From: Gammaproteobacteria bacterium
Lineage (GTDB): Bacteria > Pseudomonadota > Gammaproteobacteria > Pseudomonadales > UBA5518
Assembly: GCA_016718385.1 (NCBI GenBank)
Contig: JADKDK010000007.1
Coordinates: 248,001-312,000 of the forward strand
Direction: 5' to 3'
Length of the DNA stretch: 64,000 bases
Below the pieces are notes generated by a model, which worked only from the letters and a program-made list of their open reading frames with translations, was not told the DNA's origin and searched no databases. The translations under genes and the position numbers were made by a program. Of the stretch, positions 44,173 to 53,094 are shown in pieces; within the stretch, counting starts at the first letter, position 1; the number at the start of each line of letters is the position of its first letter.

Positions 44173-46776
44173 GTGCAGCACATGCCCAACTCAAAAAATA
44201 CCGCCCTGGCCATGACGCTCGGCCTGGCGCTGGCCCTGGGTGCGTGTGGCGAAGGGGCCGGGCGCGGCGACGCGGCCGCCACGTCGGCACCCGTGGCAGC
44301 GCATCCCTGGATGTCCGCGTCGATCATCGCGGAACAGGCGGATGCAGCAACGGACGCGGACAAGGAGGCCGTGGCCAACCGGCGTGCACACCTGCTGCTG
44401 GGGGCGATGACGCTCGAACAGAAAATGCAGCAACTCACCGGCGCCAGGCCGGAAATCGTGCCGGAACTGCCGCAATGTTTCGGCGGCCGTCACGTGAGCG
44501 GCATCGCGGCGCTGGATATACCGACGCTGCGCATCAGCAACGGCCCGGTCGGGCTGGGGCAGAACGACTGCACCGATCCAAAAGCCACCACAGGATTCGG
44601 CGCCTATGTCAGTCCGACCTCCGCCAGGGCGACCGCGTTGCCTTCGGCCATGGCCGCCGCCGCGTCCTTCGATCCGGGCGTCGCCGCCGCGTACGGCGAG
44701 GTGATCGGCACCGAGATGAACAACCTGGCGCTGCACGTGTTCGAAGCGCCGGGCCTGAACATGGCCCGTCTGCCGATCCTCGGGCGCAATTTCGAGTACT
44801 TCGGCGAAGACCCTTACCTGACGGGCACGATGGGCGTGGCGGAGATCCGGGCCATCCAGGCCAGGGGCCTGATTGCCATGCCCAAGCATTTCGTCGGCAA
44901 CGAGCAGGAAACCCTGCGCACCACCATCCAGCAGGACATCGACCGGCAGGTGATGCGCGAGATCTACCTGCTGCCGTTCGAAATGGCGGTCAAGGACGCC
45001 GGGGCCGCCTCGATCATGTGCGCGTACAACTACGTCAACGGCTACTCCTCCTGCGAAAGCCGGGAGATCCTGGGCGATATCCTGCGCAACGAGTGGGGCT
45101 TCACCGGCTACGTGCAGTCCGATTTCTTCGCCATGAAGAGTACCGCGCCCACCCTGCTCGCCGGCATGGACCACGAAATGCCGCTTCCCGACAAGTGGTC
45201 CGCGGCCAACCTGGGCACCGCGCTCGCCGCGGGCGCGATCACGCCCGGCATGATCGACAAGGCGCTCGAGCGCCGCTACACGCAGATGTTCAAGCACGGC
45301 ATTTTCGACCGCGCAATCGCGCAGACCCCCATCGACTTCACGGCCAATGGCCTGAAGGCGCGCGAGATCGGCCTGAAGTCCGCCGTCCTGCTGCAGAACA
45401 ACGGGGCCCTGCCCTTCGATGCGACGACCATCGGAAAAATCGTGCTGATCGGCAAGCAGACGCAGGTCTATGCCCAGCAGGTGGCGGCCGGCGGTGCGCT
45501 GCTCGGCAAGCCCCTGGGTTCCGGTGGCGGCAGCTCCGACGTCGTGCCGAATTACACCGTGACGCCGCTCGAAGGCATCAGGAACGTGCTCGAGGCGCTG
45601 GGCTCCACGGCGACGGTGCAGTTGATCCTCGTCGATGACGCCAATTCGAGCGCCACCATCGATGGCGCATCCGCCACCTTCGCCCAGGCACTGAGCGCCG
45701 CCGCGGCTGCCGATGCCGTGATCGTGATGGCCGGTACCATCGCCGAGGAAGGCGCGGACCGCGCCACCTTCACTGCCGCCGACGGCAAGGCGCTGGCGGA
45801 CAGCGCCGCGGCCGGCAGCAGCCTCGACTGGTATGCCGACAAGCCGAGCGCCATCGCCACCGCCAGCGCAACGAACCCGGTGAAGAACAGCCGGACCGTC
45901 GCGATGATCGAGGCCATCATGGCGCAGACCTCTGCCACACCCGCCCGGTCGATGGCGCAGAAGACGGCGCTGGTGCTGAAGGACAACGCCGGCGTGGCGA
46001 TGCCCGCATCGCTGGTGGGCACTGCCGGCCCGGCCATACTCGAAGCCTGGTTCCCGGGCCAGGAGGACGGCAACATCGTGGCGCAGCTGCTGTTCGGCAA
46101 GGATTCCGGCGGTGCGGACCTCAGCCCGTCGGGCAAGCTGCCGGTGACCTTCCCGTACGCCGGCAAGGGCTTCCTGGACGGCATCACGGCGCGGCAGTTC
46201 CCGGGCGTGCCGGGCACCGACGGCGTATCGCAAGTGATCGAGTACAGCGAAATGCTGGACATCGGCTATCGCTGGTACGACGCGCGGCAGGAGTCCGGTG
46301 CCTGCGCGACCCGGCCCGACGGCTCGAACGACTGCGTGGCGTTCCCGTTCGGTCACGGGCTGTCATACAACACCAAGCTAACGATCGGCGCGCCGACCGT
46401 CGCCAGCCAGACCCGACAGATCAGCATGTCGGATTTCCGCACGACCCACACCGTCACGGTCAGCGTCACGAACGGCGACGCGTCCCGGGCCGGCAGCGAA
46501 GTCGTGCAGCTCTACGTGTCGCTGCCGCCGGTCAGTCCGAACTCGCGCGGAGCCGCCCAGCCGCCGAAGCGGCTGGTGGGCTTCCAGAAGCTCGACCTGG
46601 CGCCGGGCGAATCGAAGGAGGTCAGCTTCACCATCGACTCCATGGCAAGCCACCATCCGCTGAGCATCTGGAGCAAGGACTACAAGCTGTGGGTCATGCC
46701 ACCGGGAACGGTCAGGTTCCATGTCGGCAACTCGTCTTCCAGGAAGGATTTGCAGACGGTCAGCTCGACGCAATGA
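44173..46776 (+). CDS. Glycoside hydrolase family 3 lipoprotein (beta-glucosidase-like)
   Basis: This 867-residue secreted enzyme has a lipoprotein signal (LALGACGEG, lipobox LGAC). The GH3 TIM barrel shows RISNGPVGLGQNDC, GLNMARLPILGRNFEYFGED, LIAMPKHFVGNEQE and SIMCAYNYVNG, with the nucleophile Asp in GYVQSDFFAM. The second domain (AVLLQNNGALPFD, EAWFPGQEDGNIVAQLLFG) and a C-terminal fibronectin-like domain (SEVVQLYVSLPP) follow. The GTG at 44173 has GGAGG 8 bp upstream; an ATG is at 44182. It would cleave beta-linked glucosides at the cell surface. Confidence 0.9.
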   Translation: MQHMPNSKNTALAMTLGLALALGACGEGAGRGDAAATSAPVAAHPWMSASIIAEQADAATDADKEAVANRRAHLLLGAMTLEQKMQQLTGARPEIVPELPQCFGGRHVSGIAALDIPTLRISNGPVGLGQNDCTDPKATTGFGAYVSPTSARATALPSAMAAAASFDPGVAAAYGEVIGTEMNNLALHVFEAPGLNMARLPILGRNFEYFGEDPYLTGTMGVAEIRAIQARGLIAMPKHFVGNEQETLRTTIQQDIDRQVMREIYLLPFEMAVKDAGAASIMCAYNYVNGYSSCESREILGDILRNEWGFTGYVQSDFFAMKSTAPTLLAGMDHEMPLPDKWSAANLGTALAAGAITPGMIDKALERRYTQMFKHGIFDRAIAQTPIDFTANGLKAREIGLKSAVLLQNNGALPFDATTIGKIVLIGKQTQVYAQQVAAGGALLGKPLGSGGGSSDVVPNYTVTPLEGIRNVLEALGSTATVQLILVDDANSSATIDGASATFAQALSAAAAADAVIVMAGTIAEEGADRATFTAADGKALADSAAAGSSLDWYADKPSAIATASATNPVKNSRTVAMIEAIMAQTSATPARSMAQKTALVLKDNAGVAMPASLVGTAGPAILEAWFPGQEDGNIVAQLLFGKDSGGADLSPSGKLPVTFPYAGKGFLDGITARQFPGVPGTDGVSQVIEYSEMLDIGYRWYDARQESGACATRPDGSNDCVAFPFGHGLSYNTKLTIGAPTVASQTRQISMSDFRTTHTVTVSVTNGDASRAGSEVVQLYVSLPPVSPNSRGAAQPPKRLVGFQKLDLAPGESKEVSFTIDSMASHHPLSIWSKDYKLWVMPPGTVRFHVGNSSSRKDLQTVSSTQ

Positions 46777-46840
46777 CGATGCGTCAGACACCGAGGCGCT
46801 GCGCGTCACCCGGATGTCGTAGCGACGCTGGTGCGTGGGC

Positions 46841-48193
46841 TCATTCCTCCAGCAGCATCAGTCGCGAGGACAGATCGTCCGGCGCGCGGAACTTGAAGGC
46901 TTTTCCCTGCCGCAGCTGTGTGAGCAGGCCCAGCCGGCACAGCTCCAGCAGGTCGGCGCGACCGGTCGCGTAGGCGACACCGTGAGAGCGGCAATGCGAC
47001 TGGATGGAATAGACGGCATGGCGGTTCTTCAGCGCGTGCGCCAACAGCGCCTTCTGACGATGATTGATGCGGTCCAGCGCCCTGAGCCGCTGGTCGACCG
47101 ATCTCAATTCACTCGACTTGCGCGCAATGTAGTTCTCCAGCGCGTCAATGGATTGCGCGATGATGCCGAGCTGCGCGAGCACGAAGTACGTCAGGTCGTT
47201 CGCATCCGTTTCCGTCCACAGGAATGATCGCGCGTATTTCACGGGTGCCTTGCGAATCAGGCTGGAAATCGAGATGAACTCCGTCAGCCAGTAACCCTCG
47301 CGGAGCATGTGCCAGTAAAACAGAGCCCTGGCCGTGCGCCCGTTGCCGTCGGCAAAGGGGTGGTCGTGCGCGAGCCAGAAATGCAGGACGATGGCCTTGA
47401 CGATGGGGTGCAGGTAGCCTTGGGCCTCGCCCGTGCCGTTCGCGAAGTCGCACATCAGCCGGAGACGGTCCGGCAATTGGTCGGCGGGCGGCGGATCGTG
47501 AAGGATCTCGCCCGTCTGCTCATCCCGGACCTTCACTCGCAGGTCTGTGGGTGTCTGCATGCGGCCGGCCGAGTGTGCCTCGTCCAGGGTGTCCTCGGTA
47601 ACGACGGCGTGCAACTCGAGGACCAGGTCCGGCGTCAGTGGCTCGTTGCGCAGCTGCCCGATCCGTTGCATCGCGAGGTAATTGTTGAGGATCATGCGCT
47701 CGCTCCTGTCGCGCGGCTTGCGCCCGGTGCGCAGCATGGCGATGGCGTCGGCTCGCGTCGTGGCCGCCCCCTCGAGTTGGCTCGACGTCACCGCCTCCTC
47801 CATCAACGAACTGATGACGTAGCGCGAGCGCGTGTCCTGGTTGACGGTCAGTTCCTGGAGACCGATCTTCCCGCCCAACTGGTTGTCGAGCCGCGGAAGC
47901 AACTGCAGCAGCGCGTCGGGCTTGCCGATGACGAAGGGTTTGCCCTCGCGGTCGGTCAGCGGCGTTTCGCGGTACGACAGCTGCCGGGCGAATTTGGTGG
48001 CCAGCCACCATTCGTGATGCGTGAGCCCTGCTGGCGCAGGCAGCCGGTGCAGGCGATCCCAGTGCGGGTAGCTTTCGCGGTCGACCTGCGCCATGGGGTA
48101 CAGGGTCAATATTTCCGCGAGACGCGCCGGCTCGAGCTTGCCAAGCAGCTCGGGAAGCGAAGGGGGTCGTTCCGGCCGTTTCATGGCAGTCAT
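46841..48193 (-). CDS. Fic family protein with C-terminal winged helix
   Basis: This Fic protein of about 450 residues is longer than, and only distantly related to, the one at 40603. It has an N-terminal DUF4172-like domain, the inhibitory motif SSQLEG (class II), the catalytic loop HPFADGNGRTAR and a C-terminal region (YATGRADLLELCRLGLLTQL) that forms a winged helix. It would AMPylate proteins. The start at 48193 is chosen; 48184 is also possible. Two large palindromes lie immediately upstream. Confidence 0.88.
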   Translation of the reverse strand: MTAMKRPERPPSLPELLGKLEPARLAEILTLYPMAQVDRESYPHWDRLHRLPAPAGLTHHEWWLATKFARQLSYRETPLTDREGKPFVIGKPDALLQLLPRLDNQLGGKIGLQELTVNQDTRSRYVISSLMEEAVTSSQLEGAATTRADAIAMLRTGRKPRDRSERMILNNYLAMQRIGQLRNEPLTPDLVLELHAVVTEDTLDEAHSAGRMQTPTDLRVKVRDEQTGEILHDPPPADQLPDRLRLMCDFANGTGEAQGYLHPIVKAIVLHFWLAHDHPFADGNGRTARALFYWHMLREGYWLTEFISISSLIRKAPVKYARSFLWTETDANDLTYFVLAQLGIIAQSIDALENYIARKSSELRSVDQRLRALDRINHRQKALLAHALKNRHAVYSIQSHCRSHGVAYATGRADLLELCRLGLLTQLRQGKAFKFRAPDDLSSRLMLLEE

Positions 48194-48203
48194 CCAAGCC
48201 AAG

Positions 48204-48287
48204 TATCAATTTGGCGGCAATTGATAGATGGCTGATAGTAGGTATCTTTGAATGAACTATCAATTCGATACAAATTGATAGTTCATT
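48204..48287. promoter_or_regulatory. Two TATCAATT-N7-AATTGATA palindromes upstream of fic
   Basis: Operator 1: TATCAATT (48204-48211) and AATTGATA (48219-48226), spacer 7. Operator 2: 15-bp arms at 48251-48265 and 48273-48287, also spacer 7 and the same inner sequence. Both are perfect. Operator 1 lies 11 bp before the start codon on the minus strand. The architecture suggests a dimer-binding repressor that controls the fic gene. Confidence 0.75.
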
Positions 48288-48321
48288 GATAGCAGGAGCG
48301 CTGGTGCAAAGCGGCCGACGA

Positions 48322-48729
48322 TCACTCCTCCTCGAAGTCCACACTCCCATCCTCCAGGTCCCGCTCGTAGTCCCACATCCCGTCGTTGTCGGTATCGCGG
48401 TCGGTGCCGCCGCGCTCGTGGTCCCACTGCTGGTCGTTGTCGACGTCGCGGTCGGTGCCCCCGCGATCGGAGTCCCACTGCCCGTCGTTGTCCAGGTCAC
48501 GGTCGGTGCCGCCGCGCCCGACGTCCCACTGGCCATCGTTGTCCAGGTCCCGGTCCGTACCGCCCCGGTCGGCATCCCACTGCCCGTCGTTGTCCAGATC
48601 GCGATCGGTGCCGCCACGGCCGTAATCCCACTGGCCGTCGTTGTCGAGGTCGCGATCGGTGCCGGCGGCAAAGGCCGGGGTGGCAGCCAAGGCCAGCAGC
48701 AGGGCGATCATCGGCGTGGCGCAAGTCAT
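48322..48729 (-). CDS. Exported acidic repeat protein with six 17-residue Ca-binding-like repeats
   Basis: This 135-residue protein has a signal peptide (MIALLLALAATPAFA). Six tandem repeats of 17 residues follow, with consensus GTDRDLDNDGQWDxxRG. The DxDxDG-type runs resemble thrombospondin type 3/EF-hand calcium loops. The tail is very acidic (DLEDGSVDFEEE). The DNA repeats (51 bp) are highly alike, so the number of units may vary. It probably binds calcium outside the cytoplasm; no function is known. Its 5' side is the promoter region of the HDAC-like gene. Confidence 0.78.
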   Translation of the reverse strand: MTCATPMIALLLALAATPAFAAGTDRDLDNDGQWDYGRGGTDRDLDNDGQWDADRGGTDRDLDNDGQWDVGRGGTDRDLDNDGQWDSDRGGTDRDVDNDQQWDHERGGTDRDTDNDGMWDYERDLEDGSVDFEEE

Positions 48730-48817
48730 GAAGGTGCTCCGGCAACAGGAAGGCGCAGTGTACCCGCGCACGCAACGCCATGGCCGCCGCGCAGGTCCGG
48801 CACACCTCCCGGCCCCC

Positions 48818-48840
48818 GTAGGAGCGGGCCATGCCCGCGA
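48818..48840 (+). repeat. REP-like element, GTAGGAGCGGGCC type
   Basis: Identical to 4456-4478. It lies in the 186-bp gap between the repeat-protein gene and the HDAC-like gene; nothing else is evident there. Confidence 0.85.
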
Positions 48841-48915
48841 CAAAACACCGCCCAGGAGCCTCAGGTAGTGATGCTCGCGCCTGCGACAATGCACTTCGAA
48901 CGAAAAAGGACCCCC

Positions 48916-49743
48916 ATGCAAGTCTTCTACCGCCCCGAACAATCCGTGATCGTGCACTCCGCGTCCCCCAGCGCCGGCAAGCCCGCGCTGGTGGTGGCCG
49001 ATTGGCGCCAGCGCTTCGGCGAGCGCATCACCATCGCGGACTTCGAGCCCGTCACGCGCGAGGACTTCTACCGCGTGCACGATCGAGCCTACGTGGACGC
49101 CGTGTTCGCGCTCGAGCGCCCGAACGGCTTCGGCACGCGCCAACCCGAGGTGCCGGAATCGCTGCGCTACACCAGCGGCTCGATGCGCGCCGCGGCGCTT
49201 GCCGCGTGGCGCGGGGGCGGCATCACCGCTTCGCCCACCGCGGGCCTTCACCACGCCCACTACCGCGGCGGTGGCGCCTACTGCACCTTCAACGGGCTGG
49301 TGCTGGCTGCGCTCGCCGTGCTGGACGCCGGCGCGCGACAGCTCGCGATCATCGACTGCGACTACCACTACGGCGACGGCACCCACGACATCCTGATGCG
49401 CCTGGGCCTGTACGACCACGTGCGGCACTGGAGCCTGGCCGCTCGCAGCGGCAGCGAGCGCCAGGCGCTGGCGCGGCTGGAGGCCGCACTCGCCGAGAAC
49501 CTGCCCGGCAGCGAATTGCTGATCTACCAGGCCGGCGCGGACTCGCATGAGGACGATCCGCTGGGTGGGGTGTTCAGCACCGCGGGATACCGGGAGCGCG
49601 ACCGGATGGTGTTCACGGCCGCCGGGCGCGCGGGCGTGCCGGTGGCGTGGAACCTGGCGGGCGGGTACCAGGAGCCACTGGCGAAGGTGCTGGAGTTGCA
49701 TGCGATTACGATGCAGGAGGCGTTGGCGGCGGGCGCGGGATGA
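48916..49743 (+). CDS. Histone deacetylase family protein (acetylpolyamine/acuC-like)
   Basis: This 275-residue zinc hydrolase has GLHHAHYRGGGAYCTFNGLV (active-site His pair and substrate tunnel), IIDCDYHYGDGTHDILM (zinc Asp/His) and LLIYQAGADSHEDDPLGG (second zinc Asp). The C-terminal VPVAWNLAGGYQE is the final family motif. It is shorter than typical HDACs (about 340 residues) but all ligands are present. It would deacetylate polyamines or other small amides. It is the last gene before the lower-GC island. Confidence 0.9.
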   Translation: MQVFYRPEQSVIVHSASPSAGKPALVVADWRQRFGERITIADFEPVTREDFYRVHDRAYVDAVFALERPNGFGTRQPEVPESLRYTSGSMRAAALAAWRGGGITASPTAGLHHAHYRGGGAYCTFNGLVLAALAVLDAGARQLAIIDCDYHYGDGTHDILMRLGLYDHVRHWSLAARSGSERQALARLEAALAENLPGSELLIYQAGADSHEDDPLGGVFSTAGYRERDRMVFTAAGRAGVPVAWNLAGGYQEPLAKVLELHAITMQEALAAGAG

Positions 49744-49772
49744 TGCCGACGGTGGATTCGGTGATCGGAGTC

Positions 49773-49790
49773 GTAGCCCATATGGGCTAC
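49773..49790. repeat. Perfect 18-bp dyad at the island edge
   Basis: GTAGCCCATATGGGCTAC is fully self-complementary. It begins with GTAG like the REP heads but has no separate head. It lies 30 bp after the HDAC-like gene, where the sequence changes from GC-rich core genes to less GC-rich island genes. Confidence 0.55.
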
Positions 49791-49922
49791 AAGCGAACAT
49801 TAAATTCCGGAGAGCCTGCCTCACGCGGCACGCGTCTACTACTATTCAAGCCATCTCGGATTCCCCTGGCGGCAGTTGCGGCTCACGGCGCGACACGTCG
49901 GCACATTTTACCAAGGAGCGGT

Positions 49923-51110
49923 ATGCGAAGGATCAGCCTTCATGATTTCGTGGACGTCGTAACAAGCTATCGAGAAGGAGACGATCTTCCTGAGTCCTTG
50001 CTGCTGGATCGCAGTGAAGCGTTCACCACGTACTACGCACCGTTCGAATACATCAATACCGCCGCAAAGGTCGTGCTGTGCGGCATCACCCCCGGGCTAC
50101 AGCAGGCCACGATTGCGCTGCTCACGGCGGGTTCGGCGCTGCGCGCGGGGCAGAATGTAGAGGCGGCTCTGGCGCAGGCGAAGAATACGGCGAGCTTCGC
50201 CGGACCGATGCGCAGCAATCTCGTTGCCATGCTCGACCATATCGGTCTGTCGCAGCGGCGGGGCATCGACTCCGCCGCCGAACTGTTCGGAGAGCGCAGC
50301 GATCTGGTGCACTTCACCTCGGCGCTGCGCAACCCCGTGTTCCACAGGGGCGAGAATTTCAGCGGTACCCCGTCGATGCTGAAGCAGGCGTCGCTGTGCT
50401 GGCAGGTCGAGAACTGCCTGGCCGAAGAGGCGGCGTTGCTTACCGGTGCGCTCTGGATACCGTTGGGGCCGAAAGTTTCACAGGCCCTGCGGCATATGGT
50501 GGATCGCGGTGTGATCGACGATGCGCAGGTCATTGATGGCCTGCCGCATCCCTCCGGCGCGAATGCGGAGCGGGTCAGCGTGTTCCTGGGGCGCAAGGAT
50601 CCGGCGGCTGCGTCGGCAAAGACCGATGCATCGGCGATCCTCGAGGCGAGGAAGCGCGCTGTCGCGAAGATCTCCGGTGCTCATCTGAAGCCAGTTGTGC
50701 ATCGCGAAATGCCAATTCAGCAGGAGGTTCGCATCGAGAGACCAGCGCGCGTCCCGGCGGCTGAGCATTCGAAGATTTCGCAACAGGCAGAGTCATTGCT
50801 TGCGCAGCATTTGACGCGCACGGCTCCGCCGACGAAATACATCGCCGGCTTCCTGACGCCCCGGCAGCGACAGCTTGCCCAGGAGCGAAACCGGCAATCC
50901 ATCAGCATCTGGTCCGAAGCAATTGCGCATGAGGCACTGCCATCGCTGGGTCGCTTCCTGAAAGAGCGCTACTCGGCCGCGCGCACGCGCAATTCCAACC
51001 TGAACAGCAAGAATGCGGATCGGCTTCGCGTCGGTAAGGAGGTTGATCATTGGTGCTTCGACTCGCTGGGATCGCTGAAGGAGTTTGTGGAATGGTATTG
51101 CACGAAGTAG
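49923..51110 (+). CDS. Uracil-DNA glycosylase-like protein with C-terminal extension
   Basis: This 395-residue protein has a UDG-fold N-terminal half: VVLCGITPGLQQATIALLTA near residue 50 resembles the glycosylase GxNPG loop, and IDGLPHPSGANAERV near 205-220 matches the HPSG motif of the family. The C-terminal 170 residues are basic and helical and match nothing I recognise. AAGGAG precedes the ATG at 49923. Lone glycosylases of this fold have been found to act against phages with modified DNA. It lies 76 bp before a nuclease-helicase gene. Confidence 0.65.
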   Translation: MRRISLHDFVDVVTSYREGDDLPESLLLDRSEAFTTYYAPFEYINTAAKVVLCGITPGLQQATIALLTAGSALRAGQNVEAALAQAKNTASFAGPMRSNLVAMLDHIGLSQRRGIDSAAELFGERSDLVHFTSALRNPVFHRGENFSGTPSMLKQASLCWQVENCLAEEAALLTGALWIPLGPKVSQALRHMVDRGVIDDAQVIDGLPHPSGANAERVSVFLGRKDPAAASAKTDASAILEARKRAVAKISGAHLKPVVHREMPIQQEVRIERPARVPAAEHSKISQQAESLLAQHLTRTAPPTKYIAGFLTPRQRQLAQERNRQSISIWSEAIAHEALPSLGRFLKERYSAARTRNSNLNSKNADRLRVGKEVDHWCFDSLGSLKEFVEWYCTK

Positions 51111-51186
51111 CGATATGCTCATGGACTAAGTGCCCTCGACTCGTTCGCGGCCGCCTACAGTCGCGTCGATCTGCGTAGACCATCCA

Positions 51187-53094
51187 ATGGAAGAGCTAAC
51201 CCCATATGGTGGCTTCGGCTGGAGGTCCGATCTTCCGACATTCGTGAGCTCAGAGCCCAGGGTGGTGCGCGCCAAGCTGCAGGCGTTTGTCTCTAACGCT
51301 TCCCAGGAGCAGGTCCGCGCGTGGGATTCTTCAATCCCATGGCTCCAGCGCGAATGTCGTGAGTTGGAGGCGCGTGACTACGCCGCCAGGGAGTACACCG
51401 CAATCCTTGAGTACGAACTTCCACGCGATTTCCGTCGGCCCGACGTGATCGTGTTGCAGCGTGGTTGCATCGTGGTGCTCGAATTGAAGGGCGCCGCTCA
51501 CCCAACCCGAGCAGCCCTGGACCAGGCGTGGGGCTATGCTCGCGATTTGTCGGCATACCACAGCGCTTGCGCCGATAAGCTGGTCCACCCGGTGTTAGTT
51601 ACGAGTGCTGGGCCGAGCACGCCCACCAAAGTTGACGACGTGTATCACGTCGGCCCCAAGGGCCTGGATATGCTGCTGTACGAACTGACTCAGTCTGACG
51701 CTGCCACCGTTGAGCCGGCAGCCTTCCTGGCACCCGATGCATATGCGCCGCTGCCGACCATCGTGTCCGCCGCCCGCGAGCTCTTCCACAAGCGGCCCCT
51801 ACCGCTGATCAAACGAGCGCGGGCCGCTACCGAGCCGGCGCTGGCCGTGATCAGCGCCATTGCGCACGAAGCGGCACGAACCAAGACGCGCCGGCTCGTG
51901 CTGCTGAGCGGTGTGCCCGGATCCGGCAAGACTTTGGTGGGGCTGCAACTGGTGCACGCCGGCTGGCTCGATGACCTGGCGGTGGACCGAGGTCACGGCA
52001 AACCGCCAGTTCCTGCGGCATACCTGTCCGGCAACGGTCCACTGGTGGCGGTGCTGCAGGACGCGCTGAGCGAAGCGGGTGGCGGAGGACGTACCTTCGT
52101 TCAAGACATCAAGAAATACGTGGCGCAGTACGGGCGGCGCAACAGCGCGGTGCCGCCGGAGCACCTGATCGTGTTCGACGAGGCGCAGAGAGCGCATGAC
52201 CGTGAGCGAGTCGCCGAAGTGCATCGTGCGCCAATCGGAAGTTCCGAACCGGAACACCTGATCGAATTTTGCGAACGCATCCCAGAATGGTCGGTGCTGG
52301 TCGCGCTGATCGGTGACGGCCAGGCGATTCACGTGGGTGAAGAGGTCGGCGTGCCGTTGTGGGCCGAGGCCGTCGCCAAAGCGCGCGATCGCGAACGCTG
52401 GCAGGTTCATGCTGCGCCCGCGCTGCTAGAACACTTCGGCCGGAGTGGTGTGCGCGTGAAAGGTGATCAGGCGCTGAGCCTCGATACCGAGATCAGGTTC
52501 CACCTGACGCCCCGCATTCACCAATGGGTGGGCGGCCTACTCGGCGAATCCTCACCGGAATCGCTGGCCGCATTAGGGCAAGAGTTATTCGAGGGCGGAC
52601 ACCGGTTCCTGGTCACGCGTGATCTGAACGCAGCCAAAGAGTATCTCCGAGAGCGCTATTCCGGTGCTCCCGAGGCGCGTTACGGCGTTCTGGCGTCATC
52701 GAAGGACCGATGGCTACTCGATCACGGGGTCGATAACTCGTTCCAGACCACCAAGCGACTCAGGGTGGGGCACTGGTACAACGCCAAGCCCGGAAGCCCG
52801 AACTCGTGCTGCGGGCTAGACACGGTAGCCACCGAGTTCTCTTCGCAGGGCTTGGAGCTCGATTGTGCCCTGCTGGCTTGGGGCTCCGACTTGGTCAGGT
52901 CGCGCGGTGAATGGTCGATTGCATATTCGAGGGGAAGCAGATCTCCGATGCGCGATCCGTTATCCATCCGCAAGAATGTTTATCGCGTGCTAATGACGCG
53001 GGGGCGGGATGGGACGATGGTCTTCGTGCCACCAGAGGATCGCCTATATGAAACGTATCGATTTCTGCTCAAATCTGGAGCGAGACAACTGTGA
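51187..53094 (+). CDS. PD-(D/E)XK nuclease fused to DUF2075 helicase
   Basis: This 635-residue protein has a nuclease domain (about 65-130) with RRPDVIVLQRG, IVVLELKGA and a RecB-like Q motif (ALDQAWGYARDLSAYH). An SF1-type DUF2075 ATPase follows with LLSGVPGSGKTLVGLQL (Walker A near 240), HLIVFDEAQRAHDRE (Walker B) and FSSQGLELDCALLAWGSD (motif V). The C-terminal RVLMTRGRDGTMVFVP is the last helicase motif. It would cut and unwind DNA or RNA. The ATG at 51187 is preferred over a GTG at 51130. Confidence 0.8.
   Translation: MEELTPYGGFGWRSDLPTFVSSEPRVVRAKLQAFVSNASQEQVRAWDSSIPWLQRECRELEARDYAAREYTAILEYELPRDFRRPDVIVLQRGCIVVLELKGAAHPTRAALDQAWGYARDLSAYHSACADKLVHPVLVTSAGPSTPTKVDDVYHVGPKGLDMLLYELTQSDAATVEPAAFLAPDAYAPLPTIVSAARELFHKRPLPLIKRARAATEPALAVISAIAHEAARTKTRRLVLLSGVPGSGKTLVGLQLVHAGWLDDLAVDRGHGKPPVPAAYLSGNGPLVAVLQDALSEAGGGGRTFVQDIKKYVAQYGRRNSAVPPEHLIVFDEAQRAHDRERVAEVHRAPIGSSEPEHLIEFCERIPEWSVLVALIGDGQAIHVGEEVGVPLWAEAVAKARDRERWQVHAAPALLEHFGRSGVRVKGDQALSLDTEIRFHLTPRIHQWVGGLLGESSPESLAALGQELFEGGHRFLVTRDLNAAKEYLRERYSGAPEARYGVLASSKDRWLLDHGVDNSFQTTKRLRVGHWYNAKPGSPNSCCGLDTVATEFSSQGLELDCALLAWGSDLVRSRGEWSIAYSRGSRSPMRDPLSIRKNVYRVLMTRGRDGTMVFVPPEDRLYETYRFLLKSGARQL

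Noticed and set aside
44191..46356. Long minus-strand open frame opposite the GH3 gene
   Set aside because: The plus strand encodes a full GH3 enzyme with signal and catalytic residues; the antisense product shows no family features.
48340..48680. Regular 51-bp spaced repeats that look like a CRISPR or minisatellite array
   Set aside because: The repeats are in frame in an exported protein and follow its 17-residue units; there are no unique spacers.
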